A model generated the notes under the pieces. It searched no databases, was not told the origin of the DNA, and saw nothing but the letters and a program-made list of their open reading frames with translations. 64,000 nt of DNA from Ruminococcaceae bacterium UBA1417 (lineage in GTDB: Bacteria > Bacillota > Clostridia > Oscillospirales > Acutalibacteraceae): positions 1-64,000 of the forward strand of contig DBPP01000043.1 of the NCBI GenBank assembly GCA_002305575.1, in the 5' to 3' direction. The first letter of the stretch is position 1. Each line of letters starts with the position of its first letter. Of the stretch, positions 42,819 to 50,798 are shown piece after piece. The position numbers and the translations under genes were made by a program.

Positions 42819-43250
42819 TTACGTATCCGCGTCCCGCTTCGTATGCTGCACAACGCCGGACGGATGCTTTGGCGGCGCATAGACCGTGTATAGCTTGAGC
42901 GGCGTGCGTCCGGCACTTACGACGTTGTGCCAGGTACATGCGGGAACCACAAGGGCATAGCCGCTCTCCACACGATGCCGGCACTGCGGCGTCTCCTTTT
43001 CCCTGCCCATCTGGATCACGGCGCAACCCTCTTCCACAACAATCAGTTGGTCGAGATTTTCATGCCTTTCAAGTCCGATATCGCCGCCCACAGGAATACA
43101 CATCAGGGTGATCTGCAAGTGCTCGCCTGTCCACAGTGCCCTGCGATAATCCGTATTGCACCTGGCCCTGCGTCCGAGATCTACCACAAACGGCTCTGGA
43201 CCGTAATCCCCGGATTCCATGCCGCTATTCGCACATGCGTTTGCTTTCAT
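42819..43250 (-). CDS. Cupin domain protein
   Basis: A 143-residue single-domain cupin. The metal motif region is IPVGGDIGLERHENLDQ with Glu and His ligands, and the second motif includes PACTWHNV. The upstream PFVVDLGRRARCNTDYR segment and LWTGEHLQITLM are typical of a widespread clostridial cupin of unknown substrate. I chose ATG at 43250, with GGGAGG 8 nt upstream, over a GTG three codons earlier. Confidence 0.87.
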   Translation of the reverse strand: MKANACANSGMESGDYGPEPFVVDLGRRARCNTDYRRALWTGEHLQITLMCIPVGGDIGLERHENLDQLIVVEEGCAVIQMGREKETPQCRHRVESGYALVVPACTWHNVVSAGRTPLKLYTVYAPPKHPSGVVQHTKRDADT

Positions 43251-43612
43251 TTGCCTCACCTCCCGCCTGATTCAGGATATGAAGCGCACAACAAAATGGT
43301 GTCTACAGAGAACCAGGGCGTACCGCGACGGCAATCCGCGCACCGCCACATCGCTCCCAGGGACTTCGGCCGCTTCAATTCCCGGTAAAAAAATACCACC
43401 GATCCGACGAACGCCACAAAATCAGCCACAAGCCCGGCGGGCAGGACGCCAGACCTCTGGTTTCAGCGAAAGAAGCAGGAACAGCACAGGACATGCATCA
43501 TGCGCCAGCGTATCATGCAGGACATGGCATATTGGGAATCCCCGATGGAACACCGGTCGATGAGGTTTCAGCCGGTGCGGCCGTGCAGTCGTTCCAACCG
43601 ACAAGCCGCTCC
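43251..43612. other. Gene-poor stretch with possible decayed membrane-protein fragment
   Basis: No frame has both a start and a ribosome site. The minus strand contains a hydrophobic piece, GLVADFVAFVGSVVFFTGN, ending in a stop near 43384, and another frame holds HDTLAHDACPVLFLLLSL. These may be remnants of one membrane protein broken by frameshift. Nothing else was recognised. Confidence 0.3.
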
Positions 43613-45457
43613 TCATCCGATGCCGTACCGTTCCATCCAGTAGTTGATCTGCAGAAAATACGCGAGCATTTGCGGCCCTGCCATCAGTTGCCCAAACCAG
43701 GGCTTGCCGTAATCCTTGGGCTGCGCGAGAAATTGTGCAGCCTTCTTCCGATCCAAAAAGCGGTGCACAGGCGCCTGGGGGTTCGAGAGCATCTGCTGAA
43801 AGCGTTCCGCCAGCAATGCCTCATATACCGGCGAATAGGTCTTCGGATACGGGCTCTTCTTTCGATACAGCAACTGGGGTGGCAGCAATTCCTTACAGGC
43901 GTCCCGGAGCAGCTTTTTTTCCATTCCGTTTTCATATTTCATGCTCCACGGCACATTGTACACATACTCCACGATCCGGTGATCGGCAAAGGGCACACGC
44001 GCCTCCAGACCCCAAGACATGCTGGTGCGATCCATTCGATCCAACAGAGTCTGCATAAACCAGCGCAGATTGAGGAAGCTCATCTCCCGTCGACGCCGGG
44101 TCTCTCCCTGTTCCCCCGGCAGCGCAGGGACCTGCGCCAAGGTATCCCGATATTTTTCTCTTGCATATTCCTCCAGATTCAAAACGCGGATGGCCTCGTC
44201 CGACAGCAGTGCGGTTCTGGCCGATAGGTCGGCGGACCACGGAAATCCATCTATGCGCAGCAAATCCTCCCGGTAAAACCAGGGGTAGCCTCCAAAAATC
44301 TCATCCGCACATTCGCCGGTCAGCGCCACCTTGTTGTGTTGCTTGACCAGGCCACAAAAATACAGGAGAGATGCGTCCACATCGGTCATTCCCGGCAGGT
44401 CCTTCATACGGACCGCATCCTCCAGCAAGTCAGCCAACGTGGCCTCGTCACACTCCAGATAGGTGTGATGAAGAGGATAGAGGGCGAGCACCTGATCGAC
44501 ATAGGGGCGGTCGCGGGTGGGCTGAAAAGCGTTGGACTGAAAACAGGTATCATTATGAGCAAAATCAAATGAAAATGTATTGAGTGTATGCCCCTCCAAA
44601 CCCAGTTGCCGGGAAGCGATGGCCGTGACCACGCTGGAATCAATTCCACCGGATAAAAAGCTGCACACCGGCACGTCGGACACCAGTTGCCTTTTGACCG
44701 CGTCCTGCAGCAGCCAGGACACGGTTTCAACCGTCTGCGCATAGCTGTCCGTATGTGGCTTTGCCTCCAATTCCCAATAGGGGAACGCCTTCACGCTCTC
44801 CCGGGAATACTGCAGAATACAGCCCGGTTTTACCTCCCGAAGACCACGGAACACGCCGCAGCCCGGTGTTCTTGCCGGTCCCAATCCAAAAATTTCCCTA
44901 AAGCTGTCTAAATCCGCTTCGGGGTGGATCTGTGGGTGCGCAAACAGGGCCTTCGGTTCTGAGCCAAATACCAGGGTGTCCTCTTTCACGGCATAAAATA
45001 GGGGTTTGACCCCAAGCCGGTCCCGACAGAGGTACAAGGCGTCCCGATTGCCATCCCATATGGCGAAAGCAAAAATTCCGTTGAGTTTTTTGGCTATCTC
45101 CATACCATATTCCATGTACCCATAGAGAATCACCTCGGTATCACAGGTGGTTTCAAAGTGGCAGCCACGGCTGAGCAGGTCCTGTTTCAGCTCTTCCGCA
45201 TTATAAATTTCCCCGTTGTAGACAATTCCATATTCCCCTTCTCCCCTTCGGCGCAGCATGGGCTGCGCACCGCCGGCCAGATCTCGAATGGAGAGCCGGG
45301 TATGGGAAAGCCCTACATTGCGTTGCAGATATTCCCCCGTCTGATCGCAGCCCCGATGCGCGATAGCTTTTCGCATCCGCACGAGAACCTTTGTCCAGAT
45401 CTCAGCATCTTGAAAAAAATCTGCTTTGAAATTACAAAATCCGGCAATTCCACACAT
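43613..45457 (-). CDS. asnB: Asparagine synthase (glutamine-hydrolyzing)
   Basis: A 614-residue two-domain enzyme. The N-terminal Ntn glutaminase starts MCGIAGF, with Cys2 exposed after Met removal. The C-terminal synthetase has the PP-loop SFLSGGIDSS. It makes asparagine from aspartate, glutamine and ATP. The start at 45457 is supported by GGTGGGGG upstream and by the need for Cys at position 2. No lasso-peptide or lantibiotic gene flanks it, so a primary metabolic role is most likely. Confidence 0.93.
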   Translation of the reverse strand: MCGIAGFCNFKADFFQDAEIWTKVLVRMRKAIAHRGCDQTGEYLQRNVGLSHTRLSIRDLAGGAQPMLRRRGEGEYGIVYNGEIYNAEELKQDLLSRGCHFETTCDTEVILYGYMEYGMEIAKKLNGIFAFAIWDGNRDALYLCRDRLGVKPLFYAVKEDTLVFGSEPKALFAHPQIHPEADLDSFREIFGLGPARTPGCGVFRGLREVKPGCILQYSRESVKAFPYWELEAKPHTDSYAQTVETVSWLLQDAVKRQLVSDVPVCSFLSGGIDSSVVTAIASRQLGLEGHTLNTFSFDFAHNDTCFQSNAFQPTRDRPYVDQVLALYPLHHTYLECDEATLADLLEDAVRMKDLPGMTDVDASLLYFCGLVKQHNKVALTGECADEIFGGYPWFYREDLLRIDGFPWSADLSARTALLSDEAIRVLNLEEYAREKYRDTLAQVPALPGEQGETRRRREMSFLNLRWFMQTLLDRMDRTSMSWGLEARVPFADHRIVEYVYNVPWSMKYENGMEKKLLRDACKELLPPQLLYRKKSPYPKTYSPVYEALLAERFQQMLSNPQAPVHRFLDRKKAAQFLAQPKDYGKPWFGQLMAGPQMLAYFLQINYWMERYGIG

Positions 45458-45700
45458 AAACACACCCCCACCAATTCAAAATGCAAAGTGCTTCTCCATC
45501 CAGATCAGCGACCTTGCTGTTACCGTATCAGTATATTCCGTTTCCGCCGTTTGTGATACTGCACCATTACGGGTGGCGCAGCAGGAACGCACCCTGTGTG
45601 TCTTATGCAATTGTTGCCCTCTTGTTGACCTCTCTATTCTTGAGATCGCCTTCTGTCCGTTTCGGAAATCAGGCTCCCCGTAACGGTCAAAAATAAAAAA
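45458..45700. other. Intergenic stretch upstream of asnB
   Basis: About 240 bases with no supported gene. A GGGTGCG/CGCCACCC hairpin lies near 45575-45600 (minus strand). It does not match the conserved T-box core, so a tRNA-sensing leader is not claimed. No clear promoter for asnB was found. Confidence 0.35.
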
Positions 45701-45736
45701 ACTGAGTCTGGAACGCAAAGTGCGTCCAGACTCAGT
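45691..45736 (-). terminator. Terminator of tRNA-Leu gene
   Basis: Minus strand: 16-bp stem ACTGAGTCTGG(A)ACGCA pairing with TGCGTCCAGACTCAGT, loop AAG in plus-strand orientation, then TTTTTTTATTTTT (45691-45700). Confidence 0.92.
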
Positions 45737-45737
45737 C

Positions 45738-45824
45738 TGGTGCCGGTGGCCGGACTCGAACCGGCACGGTATCGCTACCGGTGGATTTTGAGTCCACTAC
45801 GTCTGCCAATTCCATCACACCGGC
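45738..45824 (-). tRNA. tRNA-Leu (CAA)
   Basis: A class II tRNA with acceptor GCCGGTG/CACCGGC, D-arm TGGAATTGGCAGA, anticodon stem-loop GTGGA-CTCAAAA-TCCAC (anticodon CAA), a long variable arm and T-arm GCCGG-TTCGAGT-CCGGC. The CCA end is encoded at 45738-45740. Confidence 0.95.
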
Positions 45825-45910
45825 GAAGGAACGTATATAATTATACGGTACTCCGCCGAAAAAAGCAAGTCCTAATTTTATTTTTCTGCAAATCCACGGT
45901 ACGACAGCGC

Positions 45911-47437
45911 TTATGCATCCAGGCGTTGTGTGTTGGGGCGCGCATCTTCCGTTTGGAAATACGCAAAATGCGCCGTGCAGTCTCCCTCCGCAAACAGGCC
46001 GGCAAAACAGCCTGTAAAGGTGCAGTTCATGCATTCTGTGGAAAGCAGCTGCGTACTGCCAGTACCGATCACCCGCAGATGCGTCGCGTCGGGGCCCGCC
46101 AAGAACGTATATTTTGTTCGCTCCGCTTCGATGCGCAGGACAAGCGTATCGGTATCCGCAAAGAAAACCGGTTCGGAAATCGTTTGCATATCGACAACAC
46201 GGCGGCGCAGTTGTACGGAAAGCCCGTTTTCGGCCGGATGCGCGAGCAGCTCGTAGTGGTGTTCATTGGTGTGGAAGATGGTCATGCCCGCCGCAGCGGA
46301 TGCCACACCGGAAAGCTGCATCCGTGTTTCATAGCGCAGCTCAAATTGCTGCTGTCGCACGCCGAGGAAAGTCGGCGCACCGATCTCGTCCAGCGTATCT
46401 GTGCCGCCGCGCAGCGTCAAGCCGTTTCCAAAGGCATAGCGGCTGCGGTCCGGATTGCGCAGGTACGCCCAACGGGGTTCCGGTTCTGGAGATGCGAAAT
46501 CGTCGCGCCAGCTTCTTGGCACGCGAACGTCTCCCTCGCCCTCCACCTGCATTTGCGCGGTGATGTACCGGCCGTCATTGACAACCGGCCAGCCGTTTTC
46601 ATCCCATTCCACCGGCAGCAAAATTGTCTCTCGACCGGTGTGATGCAGCATGAAGATAGAGGGCCGGATCGCGTGACAGACCATCCACCACTTGCCGTCC
46701 GCTGCCTCCACCAGATCGCCGTGACCAACAGCGTGGAAGTCCACCGTGCGATGCGCGTTGCGGTGTGTGACGATCGGATTGTGTGGGCACGACTCATACG
46801 GTCCCCACACCGAGCGGCTGCGCGCAATCGTCTCCATATGGCCGTATTCGGTGCCGCCTTCCGCAATCATCAGATAGTACCAGCCGTTTATCTTATACAG
46901 GTGCGGCCCCTCCGGACACTTGCCGCCCGTACCGTACCAGATAATTTTGGTTTCCCCCAGTCGCTTCCCGGTTTCAAGATCCAGCGGAAACAGACCGATC
47001 CCGGGGTTGCCCTGCGCATCGCTGTGCGTGCCGGTGTAATAAACCGTGCCGTCATCATCCCAGAACAGAGAGGGGTCAATGCCCGGCTGATCGACGTAAA
47101 TCGGCTCCGACCAAGCGCCGCGGATATCATCCGTCCACACAAAGAAATTCCCGCCGTTCGAGACGTTTGTCGTGATCATGTAAAACCGGCCGTCTCGATA
47201 GCGGATCGTCGGCGCAAAGATACCGCCCGAGGTGCGACAGTTTTGCAGGGGAAGCTGGCTGTCCCGCGTCAAAACGTGACCGATCTGCTCCCAGTGAAAG
47301 AGATCGCGGCTGTGCCAGAGCGGTACGCCCGGAAAAAATTCGAACGAGCTGTTCACGAGATAATAATCCGAACCGACGCGGCAGATGCTTGGATCGGGAT
47401 AAAAACCCGGAATAATTGGATTTTCGTACGTGCGCAT
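45911..47437 (-). CDS. Glycoside hydrolase family 43 (beta-xylosidase/arabinosidase type)
   Basis: A 508-residue GH43 enzyme with a five-bladed propeller followed by a C-terminal beta-sandwich (from about residue 310). The three catalytic acids are visible: Asp15 in FYPDPSICR, Asp in GIDPSLFWDDDG and Glu in CPEGPHLYK. No signal peptide, so it works on imported xylo- or arabino-oligosaccharides. GGGAGGCG precedes ATG at 47437. It is divergent from a CE15-like esterase gene, both with good promoters. Confidence 0.92.
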   Translation of the reverse strand: MRTYENPIIPGFYPDPSICRVGSDYYLVNSSFEFFPGVPLWHSRDLFHWEQIGHVLTRDSQLPLQNCRTSGGIFAPTIRYRDGRFYMITTNVSNGGNFFVWTDDIRGAWSEPIYVDQPGIDPSLFWDDDGTVYYTGTHSDAQGNPGIGLFPLDLETGKRLGETKIIWYGTGGKCPEGPHLYKINGWYYLMIAEGGTEYGHMETIARSRSVWGPYESCPHNPIVTHRNAHRTVDFHAVGHGDLVEAADGKWWMVCHAIRPSIFMLHHTGRETILLPVEWDENGWPVVNDGRYITAQMQVEGEGDVRVPRSWRDDFASPEPEPRWAYLRNPDRSRYAFGNGLTLRGGTDTLDEIGAPTFLGVRQQQFELRYETRMQLSGVASAAAGMTIFHTNEHHYELLAHPAENGLSVQLRRRVVDMQTISEPVFFADTDTLVLRIEAERTKYTFLAGPDATHLRVIGTGSTQLLSTECMNCTFTGCFAGLFAEGDCTAHFAYFQTEDARPNTQRLDA

Positions 47438-47467
47438 ACAAACGCCTCCCAAAAAATTCTTTTCTAT

Positions 47468-47496
47468 ATTTTACAAAACTACTGCGGAGAAGTCAA
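47468..47496 (-). promoter_or_regulatory. Promoter for the GH43 gene
   Basis: Minus strand: -35 TTGACT (47491-47496), 17-nt spacer, -10 TAAAAT (47468-47473). Confidence 0.7.
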
Positions 47497-47504
47497 CTTT
47501 TCTA

Positions 47505-47533
47505 TTTACATCCGCGCCGCAGATCCGTATAAT
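47505..47533 (+). promoter_or_regulatory. Promoter for the CE15-like esterase gene
   Basis: Plus strand: -35 TTTACA (47505-47510), 17-nt spacer, -10 TATAAT (47528-47533). Its -35 is only 8 bases from that of the divergent GH43 promoter, so the two may share a regulator. Confidence 0.7.
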
Positions 47534-47571
47534 AAAAACAGCTTTTGAAGCGTAAAGGAGTTGTATTTTGT

Positions 47572-48600
47572 ATGAATCTACCGCAAAACCTGCCGCGTTT
47601 CGACGCAGTTTCCCGCGAGGAGGCCTTCCGGCTACTGTGCACCTGTCTCTACGGTTTCCCGCCCGCACAGCCGGAAGAGACGGCGTTCCGTGCGCTTCGC
47701 ACGGACGACACATTCTGCGCCGGCAAGGCTGTGCTGCACAGAATAGAGGCCACCGTCCGGCAAAACGGAAAGTGCTTCACCTTTCCCTTTCACTTTGTTT
47801 GCCCGAAGCAGAATGTGCCGGCGCCCGCCGTGGTGCTGATCAATTTCACACCTGCAGTGCCCGATGCGTACCTGCCCTCGGAAGAACTGTGCGACCTCGG
47901 GCTTGCTGTCGCGTCATTCGGTTACACGGACGTTACACCGGACGACGGGGATTTCACTTCGAAGGCCGGCGGTTTACTGGAAATCGACCGCGCAGATCCC
48001 CATGCGCCAGGTAAGATTGCGATCTGGGCGTGGGCAGCACGCATCGTCATGGATTATCTGGAAATGCGCCCGGAAATTGACCGGCAGAACGTCGCTGTAG
48101 CCGGGCACTCCCGGCTCGGCAAAACCGCGCTGTTTGCCGCTGCCTGCGACACACGATTCCGCTTTGTCTTTTCCAATGAATCCGGTTGTGCCGGCGCTGC
48201 GCTTTTCCGCAGAAAAACCGGTGAAACGGCTGCGGACATCTGCCGCGTCTTCCCCTTCTGGTTCTGTCCGAATTTTCAAAATTTTACCGCAACGGACGAC
48301 GCGCTGCCGTTTGACCAGCATTTCCTGCTCTCGCTGATCGCGCCGCGCCGGGTATACGTTGCAAGCGCCGCTGAGGATTTGTGGGCCGACCCGCAATCGG
48401 AACTGCGCGCCTGTGTGGCCGCTTCCCCGGCATTTGAAACACTGGGGTGTCGCGGCCTTGTCCCGATCGGCGAAATGCCCTCACCCGGAGACACGCTGCA
48501 TGACGGCGATATCGGCTACCACTTGCGGACGGGCAGTCATTACCTCAGCCGCGAAGACTGGCAAAAATTCATCGCCTACATGAAAAAGCACAAAAACTGA
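47572..48600 (+). CDS. Alpha/beta hydrolase, glucuronoyl/acetylxylan esterase-like (CE15 type)
   Basis: A 342-residue hydrolase with nucleophile Ser180 in AGHSRLGKTAL, followed by FSNESGCAGAAL, a pair of motifs typical of bacterial glucuronoyl methylesterases (CE15). The protein is cytosolic by sequence, and the likely catalytic His is near the C-terminus. It would cut ester links on glucuronoxylan fragments and fits the neighbouring GH43 enzyme. The substrate is inferred. The ATG at 47572 follows AAAGGAG at 11 nt. Confidence 0.78.
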   Translation: MNLPQNLPRFDAVSREEAFRLLCTCLYGFPPAQPEETAFRALRTDDTFCAGKAVLHRIEATVRQNGKCFTFPFHFVCPKQNVPAPAVVLINFTPAVPDAYLPSEELCDLGLAVASFGYTDVTPDDGDFTSKAGGLLEIDRADPHAPGKIAIWAWAARIVMDYLEMRPEIDRQNVAVAGHSRLGKTALFAAACDTRFRFVFSNESGCAGAALFRRKTGETAADICRVFPFWFCPNFQNFTATDDALPFDQHFLLSLIAPRRVYVASAAEDLWADPQSELRACVAASPAFETLGCRGLVPIGEMPSPGDTLHDGDIGYHLRTGSHYLSREDWQKFIAYMKKHKN

Positions 48601-48643
48601 GGGCATCCACCGCGGCGTGCAATCTGGCCTGCGGTGGATGCCC
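48601..48643 (+). terminator. Hairpin after the esterase gene
   Basis: 13-bp stem GGGCATCCACCGC/GCGGTGGATGCCC with a 17-nt loop, followed by TGCTTTT. Probable terminator shared with the convergent tautomerase gene. Confidence 0.7.
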
Positions 48644-48648
48644 TGCTT

Positions 48649-48858
48649 TTAGAAATCTGCTGCAATATACATGTTTTTGGGGTTGATCTCGTCGAGAAAG
48701 TCATGCCAGTGCTCCGCAGGAATCTCCTCAATGGAAACCGAAACGTACTTCGCTTCCATATGGAATTCCTCCATGATCAGGCGCTGGACTTTTTCGGCAA
48801 GCGCACGCTTCGTTTCCTCGCTTCTACCGGGAATCATGGCGATGGCTGCATGCGGCAT
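48649..48858 (-). CDS. 4-oxalocrotonate tautomerase family protein
   Basis: A 69-residue tautomerase-fold protein. Pro2 in MPHAAIAMIPGRS would be the N-terminal catalytic proline after Met removal. The helix EETKRALAEKVQRLI and the closing YVSVSIEEIPAEHWHDF are family features. AAAGGAGAG precedes ATG at 48858. The substrate is unknown. Confidence 0.88.
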   Translation of the reverse strand: MPHAAIAMIPGRSEETKRALAEKVQRLIMEEFHMEAKYVSVSIEEIPAEHWHDFLDEINPKNMYIAADF

Positions 48859-48911
48859 ACAGGTCTCTCCTTTCGCGAATGACATATGTTGTACGTAAGC
48901 TGCGGATAAAC

Positions 48912-48940
48912 AAAAAAGCCCTGATGAAAACATCAGGGCT
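48912..48940 (-). terminator. Terminator of tRNA-Ser gene
   Basis: Minus strand: stem AGCCCTGATG/CATCAGGGCT, TTTT loop, then TTTTT. Confidence 0.9.
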
Positions 48941-48943
48941 ATA

Positions 48944-49029
48944 TGGCGGAGAGGATGCGACTCGAACGCACAATGCCTTGCGGCACACCACATTTCCAAT
49001 GTGGCTCCTTACCATTAGAATACCTCTCC
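48944..49029 (-). tRNA. tRNA-Ser (GGA)
   Basis: A class II tRNA with acceptor GGAGAGG/CCTCTCC, anticodon stem-loop CCACA-TTGGAAA-TGTGG (anticodon GGA), variable arm TGCCGCAAGGCA and T-arm TGCG-TTCGAGT-CGCA. The encoded CCA is at 48944-48946. Confidence 0.93.
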
Positions 49030-49173
49030 ATGGCGACTTTGTTATTATACAGCATGAAACGAAAAAAATCAAGGGGTATTTTCAATTTTTTTGTTTTTTT
49101 CCGGAGGATGTCCAACCGGTTATTTTTTTGTAAAAAAAGACAAAACCCTAGTGCTTTTTTTCTCTATCCTTGG

Positions 49174-49179
49174 TATAAT
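49174..49179 (+). promoter_or_regulatory. -10 element for ppx-ppk
   Basis: Extended -10 TGGTATAAT (TATAAT at 49174-49179) with a poor -35 (TGCTTT) 17 nt upstream. The gap 49030-49173 is otherwise A/T-rich without a gene. Confidence 0.55.
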
Positions 49180-49218
49180 GATAGAGATAATGAACCCTCT
49201 GAAAGGTGGTGCTCTGGT

Positions 49219-50790
49219 TTGAATAAAAAAAGCGCGGGAGGCCCTGCCGCCGTGATCGAAATCGGCTCCAGTGCCGTGCGCATGCGCGTCTCCCAGCTTC
49301 GCCGCGGTGAAATTGAAACGCTGGACGCGCTGGAATATCCCGTTTATCTCGGACACGAAGTTTTCAACGAAGGGCGCGTCAGCTTTGAAAGCCTGCGTCA
49401 ACTTTCCTCAATCCTGTCCAAATTCACGTCCGCTCTCGCCGATTATGGCTGCAAGAACGTGCGTGTTGTCTCTTCTACGGTCATGCGTGAAGCGGAAAAC
49501 CGTTCCTTTGTCGCCGACCAGATCAAAATCCATAACAATCTGAATTTGGAAATTCTCGAATACAGTACGGAAAAGGCGCTGATCTGCTCGGAAATCATCC
49601 GCATTCTCAAGCAGCAAAGCAAGCAGCTGGACATGCAGAATATGGTGATCGCCTACATCGGCACGGGCAGCATCGGCATTGCGCTATACGACGGCAGTGC
49701 CATCAGCGTATCCCAAAACATCCCGATCGGCTCTCTGAAGCTGCACGACACGCTGAGCACGCTCAATCAGGAAAGCAATGCGTTTTATCCGGTCATCGAG
49801 GAATACCTGGATATCGTTTTCAACCGCGTGGATATTTCCTCCTCAGAAATCCACAGCATTGTGTTGACCGGCTCCGACCTGGCGCTCGTCGCCTCCGTCT
49901 GCGACGCGGAGTACAACGGCGATATCTACACGATTCCCGCCAAGAAGTTGCGCGCCGCGTATAATGAGGTGCGCTCCATGTCGTATTCGGCCGTCGCCCG
50001 CCGGTACAACATCTCCGAGGATCGCGCTGAGATCCTGTACACCGCGCTTTCCATTTACAACGGCATGCTGCGTCTTTCGAAGGATCAGGCAAAAATTCTC
50101 TGTCCGGATATCGATATCTGCGACGCCATTACGCGTCATATGCTCATTCCCGGCGCGGAAAAGGATTACGAAGCGCAGACGCGGACAAGCGCGCTTGTCT
50201 CCGCCCGGCGCATCGCCTCCAAATACAATTGCCACGGCATCCATTCCGCGGCGGTCTCCGCATTTGCGACGGAGCTCTTTGACAAAATGAAGAAGGTACA
50301 CGGCCTTTCCGAAGACAAAAAGCTCATTCTGGAGCTGGCTGCCATCCTGCACAGCTGCGGCCAGTATATCAACGTGCGCACGCATACGCAATGTTCCTTT
50401 GATCTAATTAAAAACTTCGATATTTTTGGGCTGACAAGCGATCAGATCCTGCTGACAGCGTTCGTCTCCGGCTACAATGAATTCGCTGTGCCGAACGCTT
50501 CGGATTACCGTTACCTGCGGCTTTCGGAGGAAAAGCGCATCGAAATCGCAAAACTGGTCGCGATTTTCCGAATTGCGAACGCGCTGGATAAATCAAAGCG
50601 GCAAAAGCTGAAGCCCACCAAAATCAAAATTACAAAGGATAAGCTGGAAATCAAGGTGGATACAACCGGCAACGCGCTGTTGGAAAAATGGGCCTTTGAG
50701 GAATGTGCGGGCTTCTTTAAGGAAGTTTTCGGCCTGAGTCCGGAGCTGCATATCCGGTCCAATCTGCTTTGGCAACAGGAAGGAAAGTGA
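49219..50790 (+). CDS. ppx: Exopolyphosphatase/GppA-type phosphatase with HD domain
   Basis: A 523-residue ASKHA-fold phosphatase that cuts terminal phosphate from polyphosphate or pppGpp. Motifs are VIEIGSSAVRM at the N-terminus, VSSTVMREAENR and YIGTGSIGIALYDG. A C-terminal HD-type domain starts near residue 315 (HSAAVSAFATELF, LAAILHSCGQYIN). I chose TTG at 49219, with AAAGGTGG 9 nt upstream. The ppk start overlaps or directly follows its stop, so synthesis and breakdown of polyphosphate are co-expressed. Confidence 0.9.
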   Translation: MNKKSAGGPAAVIEIGSSAVRMRVSQLRRGEIETLDALEYPVYLGHEVFNEGRVSFESLRQLSSILSKFTSALADYGCKNVRVVSSTVMREAENRSFVADQIKIHNNLNLEILEYSTEKALICSEIIRILKQQSKQLDMQNMVIAYIGTGSIGIALYDGSAISVSQNIPIGSLKLHDTLSTLNQESNAFYPVIEEYLDIVFNRVDISSSEIHSIVLTGSDLALVASVCDAEYNGDIYTIPAKKLRAAYNEVRSMSYSAVARRYNISEDRAEILYTALSIYNGMLRLSKDQAKILCPDIDICDAITRHMLIPGAEKDYEAQTRTSALVSARRIASKYNCHGIHSAAVSAFATELFDKMKKVHGLSEDKKLILELAAILHSCGQYINVRTHTQCSFDLIKNFDIFGLTSDQILLTAFVSGYNEFAVPNASDYRYLRLSEEKRIEIAKLVAIFRIANALDKSKRQKLKPTKIKITKDKLEIKVDTTGNALLEKWAFEECAGFFKEVFGLSPELHIRSNLLWQQEGK

Positions 50791-50798
50791 TCGATCCC

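Noticed and set aside
43613..45457. AsnB as a lasso-peptide cyclase or part of a peptide cluster
   Set aside because: It has the complete N-terminal glutaminase with Cys2 and normal AsnB length. No precursor peptide, protease or transporter gene is adjacent.
45458..45700. T-box riboswitch ahead of asnB
   Set aside because: A GGGTG hairpin was seen, but the conserved T-box core and a terminator/antiterminator pair were not.
45740..47548. A 602-codon plus-strand open frame over tRNA-Leu and GH43
   Set aside because: It begins inside the tRNA and runs antisense to the GH43 gene, whose catalytic motifs are intact. No recognisable protein.
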